DNA of 52,664 nt from a virus: positions 1 to 52,664 of IMG/VR virus record IMGVR_UViG_3300029998_000712. One strand, written 5' to 3'. Shown piece by piece: positions 41,276 through 49,597 of this stretch (the stretch's first letter is position 1; each line of letters opens with the position of its first letter). Position numbers and translations under genes: made by a program. The notes under the pieces are model-generated. The model made no database searches and was not told the DNA's origin. It worked only from the letters and a program-made list of their open reading frames with translations.

Positions 41276-42400
41276 TTAGCATTCAAAATTATCATATAAG
41301 AAATCGATCCAAGTATTTGTTGATTTTTTATTATAATTTTTAAGAGATATAAGATTTTTTCTAATATATTTCTCTTTATTTTTCAGAACTTTATTCATTT
41401 GAATATACATTGAATCGACATTATTTGGATCTGATATTCCAGTTGATATCCAATTGATTTCTTTTGAAACTAGCACAGGCACATTCACAAATACTGAATC
41501 AGCCGCTACTATATTAAATGTTTCTGTTAATGATACTTGCATTGATATATCCATTTTACTTAGTAGAGAAAGAAAATCTTCTCTATTTAGCCAATCAATT
41601 TCAATTAGGTTGTGATTAGTATTATTGAAGAGTGCTTTAATGTTTTTATAAACATTTTCTCCAGATTGTTCTAGTCTACTATAATTAATGAAAAAATTGA
41701 CAATTGTATTATTTTCTTCTCCAAATTTTATTGCTGCTACTGCTTGATTCAGTTGATTTTTTAATGGTCTAATAGCGCCAAAGCAACCTATATTATATGA
41801 TGCCTTTATTTTTCTTTTTGTTCTTAAATTAAAAAATTTAAAAAATTTAAAAAAATCACATCTTTCTTTTTTTATTTTAATTTTCTCGTATATATTAGGC
41901 AAATAAATATTTTTTATACCTATTGAATTAAGATCTTTATGAGTTATTTCATTGTTGAATGATACTTCTACATTTTTAATTTTTAAATATTCTTTAATCC
42001 AAGTAATAGCAATTCCTTCCATTGCTAAAAATGGAATTTTACTATGAACTCTAATTACAAATTTAAGTTTAGGATATAATTTTTGAAGTTCTGATAGCTT
42101 TTTAGGAGTTATCCAAACTGCTTCAATTATGCATATATCTGGCTTAAATTTATGTAATTTAGAATCTATATTATTTCCGTCTATACATAAATCTACTTCA
42201 GATTTCATATTTGGTAATGTTGATATAAAATCAGATACTAATCTTGCAGAATTGTATAATCCAGATTTTAATTTTCCGCATGAATAGTCTTTAGGTTCAT
42301 TGTGTTCTTGATTTTCACTATAATCTGAACTATAATCTGAACTATAATCTGAGCTATAAGTTTTAGATTTTTTAAGTAAAAATAAAATTTTCATAAACAA
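41276..42400 (-). CDS. GT-B glycosyltransferase
   Basis: 374 residues. The N-terminal half follows a phage glycosyltransferase pattern: M-K-I-L-F-L-L-K-K, a four-fold Y-S-S-D repeat, G-L-Y-N-S-A, then K-P-D-I-C-I-I-E-A-V-W near residue 88 and R-V-H-S-K-I-P-F-L-A-M-E-G-I near 118. The C-terminal half (Y-N-I-G-C-F-G-A-I-R-P-L-K-N near 200, then S-L-T-E-T-F-N near 292) is the donor-binding domain, with the E-x-F-x-x-x-x-A-like region of family 1/4 enzymes. It probably modifies phage DNA, virion proteins or host glycans. Confidence 0.75.
   Translation of the reverse strand: MFMKILFLLKKSKTYSSDYSSDYSSDYSENQEHNEPKDYSCGKLKSGLYNSARLVSDFISTLPNMKSEVDLCIDGNNIDSKLHKFKPDICIIEAVWITPKKLSELQKLYPKLKFVIRVHSKIPFLAMEGIAITWIKEYLKIKNVEVSFNNEITHKDLNSIGIKNIYLPNIYEKIKIKKERCDFFKFFKFFNLRTKRKIKASYNIGCFGAIRPLKNQLNQAVAAIKFGEENNTIVNFFINYSRLEQSGENVYKNIKALFNNTNHNLIEIDWLNREDFLSLLSKMDISMQVSLTETFNIVAADSVFVNVPVLVSKEINWISTGISDPNNVDSMYIQMNKVLKNKEKYIRKNLISLKNYNKKSTNTWIDFLYDNFEC
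42317..42360. repeat. 12-base tandem repeat in glycosyltransferase gene
   Basis: Three exact and one degenerate copies of actataatctga encode Tyr-Ser-Ser-Asp units near the N-terminus of the glycosyltransferase. As the unit is a multiple of three, copy changes would alter protein length, not frame. Confidence 0.8.
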
Positions 42401-42617
42401 GGATTTTTTTTTTAATTGTTAATCTTATTAACAATTGTCTTTCAGTATATATAAATTTGAAACATCGTATATTTGATAATATTTAAATTATTATGCTATA
42501 ATGTTCAAATTTTAATGTTTTATATGTTTTTTAACTAATTAATTTTATTTTTTATTTTTATTTTTATTTTGTGTGGGACAGAATAAATTTTATATATAAT
42601 AAAAAATAATTAATTAT
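42401..42617. other. Divergent intergenic region with 10-bp hairpin
   Basis: This 217-base gap separates the leftward glycosyltransferase from the rightward gp26-like gene. aattgttaat/attaacaatt at 42414-42436 forms a hairpin in the leader of the glycosyltransferase, next to a T-run. The rest is AT-rich with no gene. Confidence 0.4.
42588..42610 (+). promoter_or_regulatory. Candidate phage promoter upstream of gp26-like gene
   Basis: ttttatatataataaaaaat ends 8-10 bases before the start at 42618. This is one of the best copies of the recurrent motif. Confidence 0.45.
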
Positions 42618-43580
42618 ATGAGTAATTTTAAAAATAAGGAAGAAGATGATGCATTATCTTATTTAGAAAAAAATCTTAATGTCAATGAAAATGACAATGA
42701 TAATATAGATAACATAAAAAAACCAGATATGTCATATTTGGATAATAATATACCTTCAAATGAATATACTATTATTCCATTTAATATTTTACCTTGTGGA
42801 ATATTTTATAAAAATGGAACTAAACTTAGTATTAGAGCAGCAAGAGTACAAGAAGTACAAGCTTATTCTGTGGTTGATGATAAAAATTATTTAGATATAA
42901 CGGAAAAAATGAATCAGATATTAAGTTCTTGTATAAGATTTTTTCATCCTAATGGAAAACAGGGGTCTTATAAAGATATTCGTGATGGTGATAGATTATC
43001 TTTAATTTTTATGATTAGAGAGTTAACATTTCCAGGTGGTAAAAATTTATCAAAAGAAGTTATTTGTGGTAATTGTGGTAAAGAATTTAAGATGGAATTA
43101 AGAGCTACAAGTTCTGATACTGTTGATAAATCTTTTGTTAATCATGAAATGCCTGAAAAATTAAAGAAATTTTATGATCCTATTAATAAAGTTTTTATTT
43201 TTAATATTGATGGTGTAGATTATAATTTAGCTCCTCCTACAATTGGCATTCAAGAAATATTTTTTGGTGATATTAAAAATAAAATTCAAGGTGAAAAAAA
43301 TCCTAATGTTGCATTTTTGAAATTAGCATCATTTTTGCTGCATGACAGAAATAACATAACTGCAGAAGGAATAAAAGTGAAAGAGCAGGAATTTAAGAGA
43401 ATGGATATGAAAACTTTTCAAATTTTAAATCAGGCAGTAAATAATATGATATTTGGTATAAAAGAAATGAAGAATCAGTGTCCAGAATGTGGAATGGAGG
43501 TCCACACTGATATGAGCTTTCCCACTGGAGCCTCAAATATTTTCGTTATTCCAGATGCCTTTGACGAATATTTTGGATAA
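42618..43580 (+). CDS. T4 gp26-like baseplate hub protein (PF12322 type)
   Basis: 320 residues. After an acidic, flexible 50-residue start, I-L-P-C-G-I-F-Y near residue 56 begins the T4 base-plate protein domain (F-M-I-R-E-L-T-F-P-G-G near 132). Two zinc pairs are visible: C-G-N-C-G near 151 and C-P-E-C-G near 293. It is longer than T4 gp26 (208 residues). In T4, gp26 belongs to the baseplate hub pathway. A small reading frame overlaps its 3' end. Confidence 0.7.
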   Translation: MSNFKNKEEDDALSYLEKNLNVNENDNDNIDNIKKPDMSYLDNNIPSNEYTIIPFNILPCGIFYKNGTKLSIRAARVQEVQAYSVVDDKNYLDITEKMNQILSSCIRFFHPNGKQGSYKDIRDGDRLSLIFMIRELTFPGGKNLSKEVICGNCGKEFKMELRATSSDTVDKSFVNHEMPEKLKKFYDPINKVFIFNIDGVDYNLAPPTIGIQEIFFGDIKNKIQGEKNPNVAFLKLASFLLHDRNNITAEGIKVKEQEFKRMDMKTFQILNQAVNNMIFGIKEMKNQCPECGMEVHTDMSFPTGASNIFVIPDAFDEYFG

Positions 43581-43803
43581 TAAATTTGGATTCATGGATG
43601 TTGATCATATTGCACCTCATTTTATAAATGAATTAGTTTGGTGGGAATATGAAGAATATGTAAAAAGATTGAATGCTAGAATTGAACGTGATAATAAGCA
43701 ACAGAAAGAGTCATCAAGTGATAATTCAGGTATGTCAAATTATTCAAATAAAATTCCTAATATGAATTCAGTAATGAACAATTTGGGTAAATATAAACCA
43801 TAA
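43555..43803 (+). CDS. Small hub/tail assembly protein overlapping the gp26-like gene
   Basis: 82 residues, or fewer if an internal Met is used. F-G-F-M-D-V-D-H-I, then L-V-W-W-E-Y-E-E-Y-V-K-R, then a Ser/Asn-rich tail. It overlaps the gp26-like gene by 26 bases in another frame. The W-W-E-Y-E core is like small T4 gp51-type or tail-assembly helpers. It could be made from its own ATG or, less likely, by frameshifting from the upstream gene. Confidence 0.55.
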   Translation: MPLTNILDNKFGFMDVDHIAPHFINELVWWEYEEYVKRLNARIERDNKQQKESSSDNSGMSNYSNKIPNMNSVMNNLGKYKP

Positions 43804-43810
43804 TACAAAG

Positions 43811-43839
43811 AATCACTATTTTTTAATAGTGATTTTTTT
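43811..43839 (+). terminator. Intrinsic terminator
   Basis: The stem aatcactatt/aatagtgatt is followed by a T-run, 8 bases after the stop at 43803. Confidence 0.8.
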
Positions 43840-43875
43840 ATATATAATATTCAATGATAAAAAAATTCTATATTC

Positions 43876-44319
43876 ATGCTTAAAAAATTTAAAGACTTTT
43901 TCTCAAATAGAAATGTGATTTATGTTCCAGATGAAGATAAAGAATCTCAGGAAGAATTAAATGATAATTTGAACAAATCAATTCGTACTTGTGATTATTT
44001 TTTATTCGACGATTCAATAAATAAAGGCGCAGATATTAATAATGTTACATTTGGTGGAAAGGATAGTGACAATGATGATTATTATGTATCTCCTTTGGTA
44101 TTGTGTGTTATATACGATAGATTAAAGATGTTAAAAAAATTAATTGATTTGAATGTAAATTTAATTAATGTTATTACTGATGATGATATTTATGATTATA
44201 TTAAGGATCTAATGAAGACTTCTGATAGTGAAAAAGCTATAAAATATATTATTAAAAAAAATCCAGATTTTATGAAAGATATTGAAGCAATAAAAAATAC
44301 AAAAAAATTTAACATTTAA
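43876..44319 (+). CDS. Ankyrin-like small tagged protein (... KKFNI)
   Basis: 147 residues. I-N-K-G-A-D-I-N-N-V near residue 49 followed by S-P-L-V-L-C-V-I-Y-D-R-L-K-M-L-K-K-L-I-D-L-N-V-N-L at 75-96 is an ankyrin-repeat pattern. The start, MLKKFKDFFS, is related to the family N-terminus and the end is N-T-K-K-F-N-I. No gene follows directly (76 bases), so the tail is not due to coupling. Likely a protein-binding effector or internal protein (inference). Confidence 0.7.
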   Translation: MLKKFKDFFSNRNVIYVPDEDKESQEELNDNLNKSIRTCDYFLFDDSINKGADINNVTFGGKDSDNDDYYVSPLVLCVIYDRLKMLKKLIDLNVNLINVITDDDIYDYIKDLMKTSDSEKAIKYIIKKNPDFMKDIEAIKNTKKFNI

Positions 44320-44394
44320 TAAATATTGTTAATATTTAGTTAATTTATTTGATTTTTATTATTTATATATATACCAAAATCAAAAATTATAAAT

Positions 44395-44607
44395 ATGTCA
44401 AAAATAATGAATTTTCAGAAATTTTTAAGTGAAGCACTCACTATGACATCTGATGAATTATCTGAGATTGATGATATGGCAGATAATATTAATTGGAAAG
44501 AAGGAGATAAATTTGCGTTTATAGATTTTAATGGTATAAAAGACATACCAATTAGTATTAGTATTAATAATAAAAAAAGTAGAAAAGAAAAATCAGAAAA
44601 GATTTAA
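44395..44607 (+). CDS. Small protein with CTS-like N-terminus
   Basis: 70 residues. The start MSKIMNFQKFLSEAL closely resembles the T4 capsid-targeting sequence, and L-S-E/A fits the prohead-protease consensus. W-K-E-G-D-K-F-A-F-I-D near residue 33 may be a G-D-x-V-like barrel strand. Ends in a basic tail. An internal Met at residue 5 gives M-N-F-Q-K-F-L-S-E-A. Followed 6 bases later by the Nudix gene. Confidence 0.7.
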   Translation: MSKIMNFQKFLSEALTMTSDELSEIDDMADNINWKEGDKFAFIDFNGIKDIPISISINNKKSRKEKSEKI

Positions 44608-44613
44608 TGTTAT

Positions 44614-45102
44614 ATGGTAAAATTTGATGAGTATATAGTTGAATTTAAAAAATATCAGGTAAAAGAAAAAGAACAGAAATCTCATAAACTTTCTGGAGTT
44701 GTTCTAATATGTAATAATAAAATATTATTAGTAAGACCAAAAAAATTCAAGAAAAAAGAGAAAAAATGGTCAATTCCAAAGGGTCATATTGAGGATGATA
44801 TGGGTAAGATAAAGACAGCAATAGCTGAATTAAGGGAAGAAGCTGGAATAAAAATCACAAAGAAGCAAATCAATTCTAGTGATAAATTTGTAATAGAATA
44901 TGAAAAATCTGGAATAAAAAAAAATTTAACTTGTTATGTTGTAGATATTGAATATGGTGATATCAACATAAAACTAGTTAATGACATGATTTTGAAGAAC
45001 TTTTTAAAAAATGAGATTGTTGAAGCTGGATTCTTTTCAAAAAAAGATGCAGTAGAACTTATAGAAGATAATCAATTAGATATACTAAAAATTTTAAAAT
45101 AA
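44614..45102 (+). CDS. Nudix hydrolase-like protein
   Basis: 162 residues. After a CTS-like start (MVKFDEYIVEF), L-S-G-V-V-L-I-C-N-N-K-I-L-L-V-R near residue 27 begins a Nudix fold. W-S-I-P-K-G-H-I-E-D-D then A-E-L-R-E-E-A-G-I at about 74-81 forms the Nudix helix. The Glu residues that bind metal (E-x-x-E-E) are kept, but the usual first Glu is Met and the usual Arg is Ala. It may hydrolyse a nucleoside diphosphate-linked compound. It lies 1 base before a HAD-like enzyme. Confidence 0.75.
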   Translation: MVKFDEYIVEFKKYQVKEKEQKSHKLSGVVLICNNKILLVRPKKFKKKEKKWSIPKGHIEDDMGKIKTAIAELREEAGIKITKKQINSSDKFVIEYEKSGIKKNLTCYVVDIEYGDINIKLVNDMILKNFLKNEIVEAGFFSKKDAVELIEDNQLDILKILK

Positions 45103-45103
45103 T

Positions 45104-45985
45104 ATGAGTAAAGAAATTGCATTTTTTGATCTTGATAATAGTCTTTGGTACATAAAAAGCGATATATGGTTAATTGATAAAAATAAACCATCTGTTCCTA
45201 TGTTAAAGATTTCTCCAATTGAATTCGCTTTAATTAAAAGTGGTATTTATTCAAAAGATGAATTACCAGTTGATTATAATGGTGAAACATTTTGCATATC
45301 CAAAGATATGCTAGAGAGGGTTCAAAGAAAAAATAGAAACATTAGATTGTCAAATTTAGGAATATCTTACAGTGAATTTTTCAATGAAGATATTTTAAAT
45401 GATAAAGATGTCAAATTATTATTAGATAATGTTAAGCATCTAATTGGTAAAAACATAGAAATAGGAGTTTTGACAGCTAGAAGTGATAGGAAAAAACATG
45501 CAAATTTATTAAATAAATTAAGAGAAAAATTAAAAGAGTATGGTTTAGAAATAAGTAAAATATATTTTGTATCAGAATCAATTAGATCCACTGGATTCAT
45601 GGATAAAATTATTTATGATAAAAATAAAGTTTTATTGGAACATATGATAGGTTTGACAATTGAGGATAAACGTTTTGTGCCTATTAAAAAAGAAGCATAT
45701 GATAAAGTTTATTTTTATGACGATGTTAAGTCTAATTTTATGAATACTAATAATTTGCAGGATTACTTTGATTTCTTAATAAGAAATAGTGATGAAGAGT
45801 GTATTGAATACATAACCAATAGACTTAAAAATAATGATATATCATTAATAAATAACTTAGTAAGTAATAATACTGTTAATCCATTTGAATCAAAATTAAT
45901 AGAATTGAAGGCACCTATTAAATTTCCTATTAAAGTTTCTGATAATAAACTCACAGTTAAGTTTGAAAAATTTAAAAACTATTAA
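45104..45985 (+). CDS. HAD-superfamily hydrolase-like protein
   Basis: 293 residues. F-F-D-L-D-N-S-L at residues 7-14 is HAD motif I (D-x-D-x-S), G-V-L-T-A-R at about 120 is motif II with Thr, and Y-F-Y-D-D-V near 207 is the motif IV acidic pair; a conserved Lys precedes it. Such proteins are phosphatases or nucleotidases. The C-terminal 70 residues (ending T-V-K-F-E-K-F-K-N-Y) are outside the HAD core. The end overlaps a convergent gene by 4 bases. Together with the Nudix gene it could process nucleotides. Confidence 0.7.
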   Translation: MSKEIAFFDLDNSLWYIKSDIWLIDKNKPSVPMLKISPIEFALIKSGIYSKDELPVDYNGETFCISKDMLERVQRKNRNIRLSNLGISYSEFFNEDILNDKDVKLLLDNVKHLIGKNIEIGVLTARSDRKKHANLLNKLREKLKEYGLEISKIYFVSESIRSTGFMDKIIYDKNKVLLEHMIGLTIEDKRFVPIKKEAYDKVYFYDDVKSNFMNTNNLQDYFDFLIRNSDEECIEYITNRLKNNDISLINNLVSNNTVNPFESKLIELKAPIKFPIKVSDNKLTVKFEKFKNY

Positions 45986-47394
45986 ATTCTTTTTATTTGA
46001 ACTGTTGATGTTGTGAATTTTCCAGTTCCATCTGTTACTTTTACTGTGTAATTTGAAATTTCTGATGAAGGAGTCACAAGAGTTTTTGCAACATATGGAA
46101 TATATGGAGTCAATGTTCTAGTTCCATCATCATAATCAAGATTAGGATCATTTGCTATTATATTACCATATGAATCTGTCCATTCAAAAGTATAATTATA
46201 ATCACCTCCGTTTGCAGTAACACTTAGCATTGATATTTGACTAATTTTAACTTGATTTGGTATTGCTATCGCATTAGCGTTAAAAGGAACACTAGCAGAT
46301 CTTTTTTTGATTTTATTAAATAATGCTGTTATGATTGCTAATATTCCGAATATACTTGTAATTGAATCAATTATAGTCTTCAATATTACTAAAATTCCAG
46401 CTAATGTAGCTAAAATTCCAGCTAATATAGACATAGGTAGTAAATAACCTAATATATCAAATGATGATAAAAAAGGAAATATTTCTCCTATTTTTGCCTG
46501 TAAATTTTTTATAGCTATCATCATAGTCTTTACTGCAGTTAAAGCGGTTGGAATTCCAGCTCCAAAAGGAAGAATTACTAATGATGATACTAATGATACC
46601 AGAGCTAATGCAATAGTTTCAATAGTATCAGCGATTAAACTTGTAAATTCACCCAATTTTATTCCTAATTGTTCCAAAGAATGCTTCAATTCTTCTATCC
46701 ATTTATCAATTTGCTTTGAAATTGAATGTTTTTCACTTAAAGGGGGATAGTACTTATCATCTGTTGGCTTTGATACACAGCTTGGATCTATAATATCATT
46801 ATCATATAATATTCCATTTTTATAATATATTTTTCCATATATAAATAATTGTGCAGTTTCTTCTGTCATTGATGGATTTGATGTTAATAATAATTTTTTT
46901 GCCATTTGCCTTTTTGTTAATAACATTGATTCAATAGATTTCCATAAATTTGTTGTTATGTCTTTTATTCCAGATAATCCTAATCCTTGAAGTGTAGTCA
47001 TACCATCCTTAACATCTTTAATTTTTTTATTTATTTCATCTGTTCCTAAGCTTGCTGTATTGCCTGATGTTATACCTGATGTTACACCAGATGCGATTGA
47101 TGTTGTAATATCACTTGAATTTGAATTTATATTATTGGTGTTTGGAGTATTGGATGGAGTATCAGAAAAACTAGTGAATGGATAAATAATTTGAGTACTA
47201 TTAGAATAATACATATTAGCCATTGTTATTTCAGACTTGATAGATTCTACTGCACCAGTCATTCCTGGATATTCAACCCCATTTTTAGTGTATTTGAAAT
47301 ATGTGACAAATTGTTGAGTATCAATTACTATTCCATTGTATCGTATTTCTACATAAATAGTACCATTCGCTGTATAACTTCTAAATTCAAACAT
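45982..47394 (-). CDS. Membrane-segment protein with Ig/PKD-like C-terminus
   Basis: 470 residues. A beta-like N-terminus is followed by a Ser/Thr/Asn/Gly-rich linker at about 75-110, a helical region, and then several hydrophobic segments at about 245-365 (I-A-L-A-L-V-S-L-V-S-S-L-V-I-L, and L-L-P-M-S-I-L-A-G-I-L-A-T-L-A-G-I-L-V-I-L). The last 85 residues (L-S-V-T-A-N-G-G-D-Y-N-Y-T-F-E-W-T-D-S-Y-G) are a PKD/Ig-like beta domain. A virion protein that enters a membrane is possible, such as a tape-measure-like or ejected protein. No family firmly recognised. Confidence 0.55.
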   Translation of the reverse strand: MFEFRSYTANGTIYVEIRYNGIVIDTQQFVTYFKYTKNGVEYPGMTGAVESIKSEITMANMYYSNSTQIIYPFTSFSDTPSNTPNTNNINSNSSDITTSIASGVTSGITSGNTASLGTDEINKKIKDVKDGMTTLQGLGLSGIKDITTNLWKSIESMLLTKRQMAKKLLLTSNPSMTEETAQLFIYGKIYYKNGILYDNDIIDPSCVSKPTDDKYYPPLSEKHSISKQIDKWIEELKHSLEQLGIKLGEFTSLIADTIETIALALVSLVSSLVILPFGAGIPTALTAVKTMMIAIKNLQAKIGEIFPFLSSFDILGYLLPMSILAGILATLAGILVILKTIIDSITSIFGILAIITALFNKIKKRSASVPFNANAIAIPNQVKISQISMLSVTANGGDYNYTFEWTDSYGNIIANDPNLDYDDGTRTLTPYIPYVAKTLVTPSSEISNYTVKVTDGTGKFTTSTVQIKRI

Positions 47395-47452
47395 ATTATA
47401 ATTGATTTTTATTATATATAAAAATATAAAAGTTATAATTGATTTTAAAATA

Positions 47453-47473
47453 TTAATATATAATAAAAAATAA
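47453..47473 (+). promoter_or_regulatory. Candidate phage promoter, TATATA/poly-A motif
   Basis: ttaatatataataaaaaata ends 10 bases before the start at 47483. The opposite strand near 47400-47420 carries a mirror copy (tatatataataaaaa) for the divergent gene ending at 47394. Confidence 0.45.
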
Positions 47474-47482
47474 AATTTTCAC

Positions 47483-48736
47483 ATGAGAAATCTATATTCA
47501 AAGAATGAATTTTTAAATATTCATAATGATAGCAAATCAATAAATGAAGGAATATTTAGCTTTATAGGTAAATTATTTAATACCATTTCAACTTATATAA
47601 AAAAAGTAAAAGGAGGTCAAGAAATTCAAGATATATATGTAAAATACTTAAAAAAGATTAATGATGATATTAAGAAAAAAGTTCAAGTTGATTTAAATTT
47701 AACTGCTGAGGGACAAATAAATTCAACAACTACAACCACTTCTTCTGTTGCTACTTCTCCTTCTAAAATTTCTGCTCCTGCTGCTCCTTCAACTGTTTCT
47801 TCTGATAAACAGACTACAACTAATAATTCATCTGAAAATGACGTGAAAAAAGAAAGCAATAAAGTAAGAGTTCATTTAAAAAATAAATTAAATGAAGCTG
47901 ATGTTGCAACTGCAGTTAATAATGTTGCAAACAAAGTTAATGATGTAAAGAATACTATTAATCAAGCTAAAGAAACAATAGCACCAAGTACAGAGACAAA
48001 AGAAGCAGGAACAAATATTAAAATGACAATATCAGCATTGAAAGATAAAGCTAAACTTATTCAGCAAATAATTGATGCTGATGCAGAAGTCGCAAAAAAT
48101 GAAATGAATAGAGTTTTAGCTAAATATGGTGGTCAAGAAAAAAATCCAAAATTAGCTACTATAATAGCAAACAAAGTAGATGAATTTAAATTGGCATTTT
48201 TAAATGCAAAAATAAAAATATACGATGCAGGCGGAGATAAAACAGCATCAATAGAAGTTGCTAAGAATAGAGATATATTATCTAAACAATTAGATGAAAA
48301 ATGGAAAAATTTATCAAAAGAACAACAGTCTGGACAATCAACAGATTTGAAAATTGGAGATACTGTAAAATTTCATTCCGATGCATTAAATAAAGATGTA
48401 GAAGAAAAAATAATTAAAGTAGAAGGAGATACATTAACTTTCAATGGTACTAATGGTGAATTTACTAAAAAGAAAACTGATGTAACTAAAATTCAGCCTG
48501 CTGAGAAACCTGCTGAGAAACCTGTTAAAACAGAATATACAGAGGGAGATAAAATTAGTTGGACTCCAGATGGAGGAAATCAAGAAATAATTAGAACTAT
48601 AACTAAAGTAGATGGTGATACATTAACATTCAAAGAGGGTGATAAGCCAGATGGTAAAGATATGACAAAAAAAGCAGAAAATGTCAAAAAAATAGAAGCA
48701 AAACCAGCAGCAGCACAAGTAAAAGAAACAAAATAA
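47483..48736 (+). CDS. Candidate prohead/internal virion protein with two SH3-like repeats
   Basis: 417 residues. The N-terminus (residues 1-28) contains S-I-N-E-G, and L-N-E-A-D occurs near residue 136; both fit the T4 prohead protease consensus (I/L-x-E, then A/G). Between them are a helical region and a Thr/Ser/Ala-rich linker. The C-terminus has two repeats, I-G-D-T-V-K-F-H-S-D near 290 and E-G-D-K-I-S-W-T-P near 355, each ending G-D-T-L-T-F, like small beta-barrels and like the G-D-Y-V motif of the small tagged proteins. I infer a core or packaged protein. Confidence 0.6.
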   Translation: MRNLYSKNEFLNIHNDSKSINEGIFSFIGKLFNTISTYIKKVKGGQEIQDIYVKYLKKINDDIKKKVQVDLNLTAEGQINSTTTTTSSVATSPSKISAPAAPSTVSSDKQTTTNNSSENDVKKESNKVRVHLKNKLNEADVATAVNNVANKVNDVKNTINQAKETIAPSTETKEAGTNIKMTISALKDKAKLIQQIIDADAEVAKNEMNRVLAKYGGQEKNPKLATIIANKVDEFKLAFLNAKIKIYDAGGDKTASIEVAKNRDILSKQLDEKWKNLSKEQQSGQSTDLKIGDTVKFHSDALNKDVEEKIIKVEGDTLTFNGTNGEFTKKKTDVTKIQPAEKPAEKPVKTEYTEGDKISWTPDGGNQEIIRTITKVDGDTLTFKEGDKPDGKDMTKKAENVKKIEAKPAAAQVKETK

Positions 48737-48737
48737 A

Positions 48738-49583
48738 ATGAATATAATATCTTATAATAATTATTTGACAGAGAGTTCACAATCATCTATTTCTGAGTTT
48801 TTAAAATCTCAGTATGATAAAATATTTCCTGATCCAACACAATCATTAAATAATTTATTCTCATCTTTTATAAAAAGTTTAGATGTGGAAAAAAATGTAT
48901 CTATTCTATATCAGACATATTTAAAAAATAGTCAATCACTTACTCAAAATGAAATAAATAATTCAAAAACTATAATTGATGTTGATAAAGTATTAACAGA
49001 AAGTATCAAATATTTTTATTTTTCATTGAAACCTATTGTTAATAAATTACAAAATGATGACTTTACTATTAATGAAATATTTAGTAGATCAAGAGATAAA
49101 AGATTGCTTACATTGATGAGTTATCCAGAAGACCAATTTTCAAATGCTATATCAACGTATTCTACCACTATAATATCTGAAATTAAATCATCTGCAAATA
49201 TTATAACTGGAACTACTACTACTAATACCGCACCAACTACTGTTTCAGAATCAATAAATGATAGAATCAATTATAAGATTAGTAGAATTTTAGAAGCTGA
49301 TGATATTTCTATTGTGACTAATTTATTAAATTATAAAAAAGCTGCAATAAATTGGATTAATATAACATTATTTGATTCTATTAAACCAAAACTTCAATTA
49401 TTAAGACAATTAGGAGTGAATACTAGTAATAGTGTAGATCAATTAGCTAATCAAATGAAAGGTACTACAAATGAAAATGCTAAAAAAATTATTCTTAATA
49501 AAATTATTAATATGAATAAAGAAGAATTACAAAAATTGGTTGATTCATTAGGTTTAACAAAAGATGAATTAGGAGATTTATAA
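48738..49583 (+). CDS. Candidate prohead core/internal protein
   Basis: 281 residues, helical. The N-terminus MNIISYNNYLTESS is CTS-like with L-T-E/S, and R-I-L-E-A-D near residue 192 fits the prohead-protease consensus I-x-E/A. It begins one base after the stop of the 417-residue protein, with the same general architecture (CTS-like start, linker of Thr/Ser near 156, internal cleavage-like site). This suggests the two proteins act together in the prohead. Confidence 0.6.
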   Translation: MNIISYNNYLTESSQSSISEFLKSQYDKIFPDPTQSLNNLFSSFIKSLDVEKNVSILYQTYLKNSQSLTQNEINNSKTIIDVDKVLTESIKYFYFSLKPIVNKLQNDDFTINEIFSRSRDKRLLTLMSYPEDQFSNAISTYSTTIISEIKSSANIITGTTTTNTAPTTVSESINDRINYKISRILEADDISIVTNLLNYKKAAINWINITLFDSIKPKLQLLRQLGVNTSNSVDQLANQMKGTTNENAKKIILNKIINMNKEELQKLVDSLGLTKDELGDL

Positions 49584-49597
49584 AAAATAAAAATAAA

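Noticed and set aside
40971-41282. Longer start for the small membrane protein at 41282
   Set aside because: The extra 22 residues are translated AT-rich leader, and the Met at 41216 begins the recognisable hydrophobic protein.
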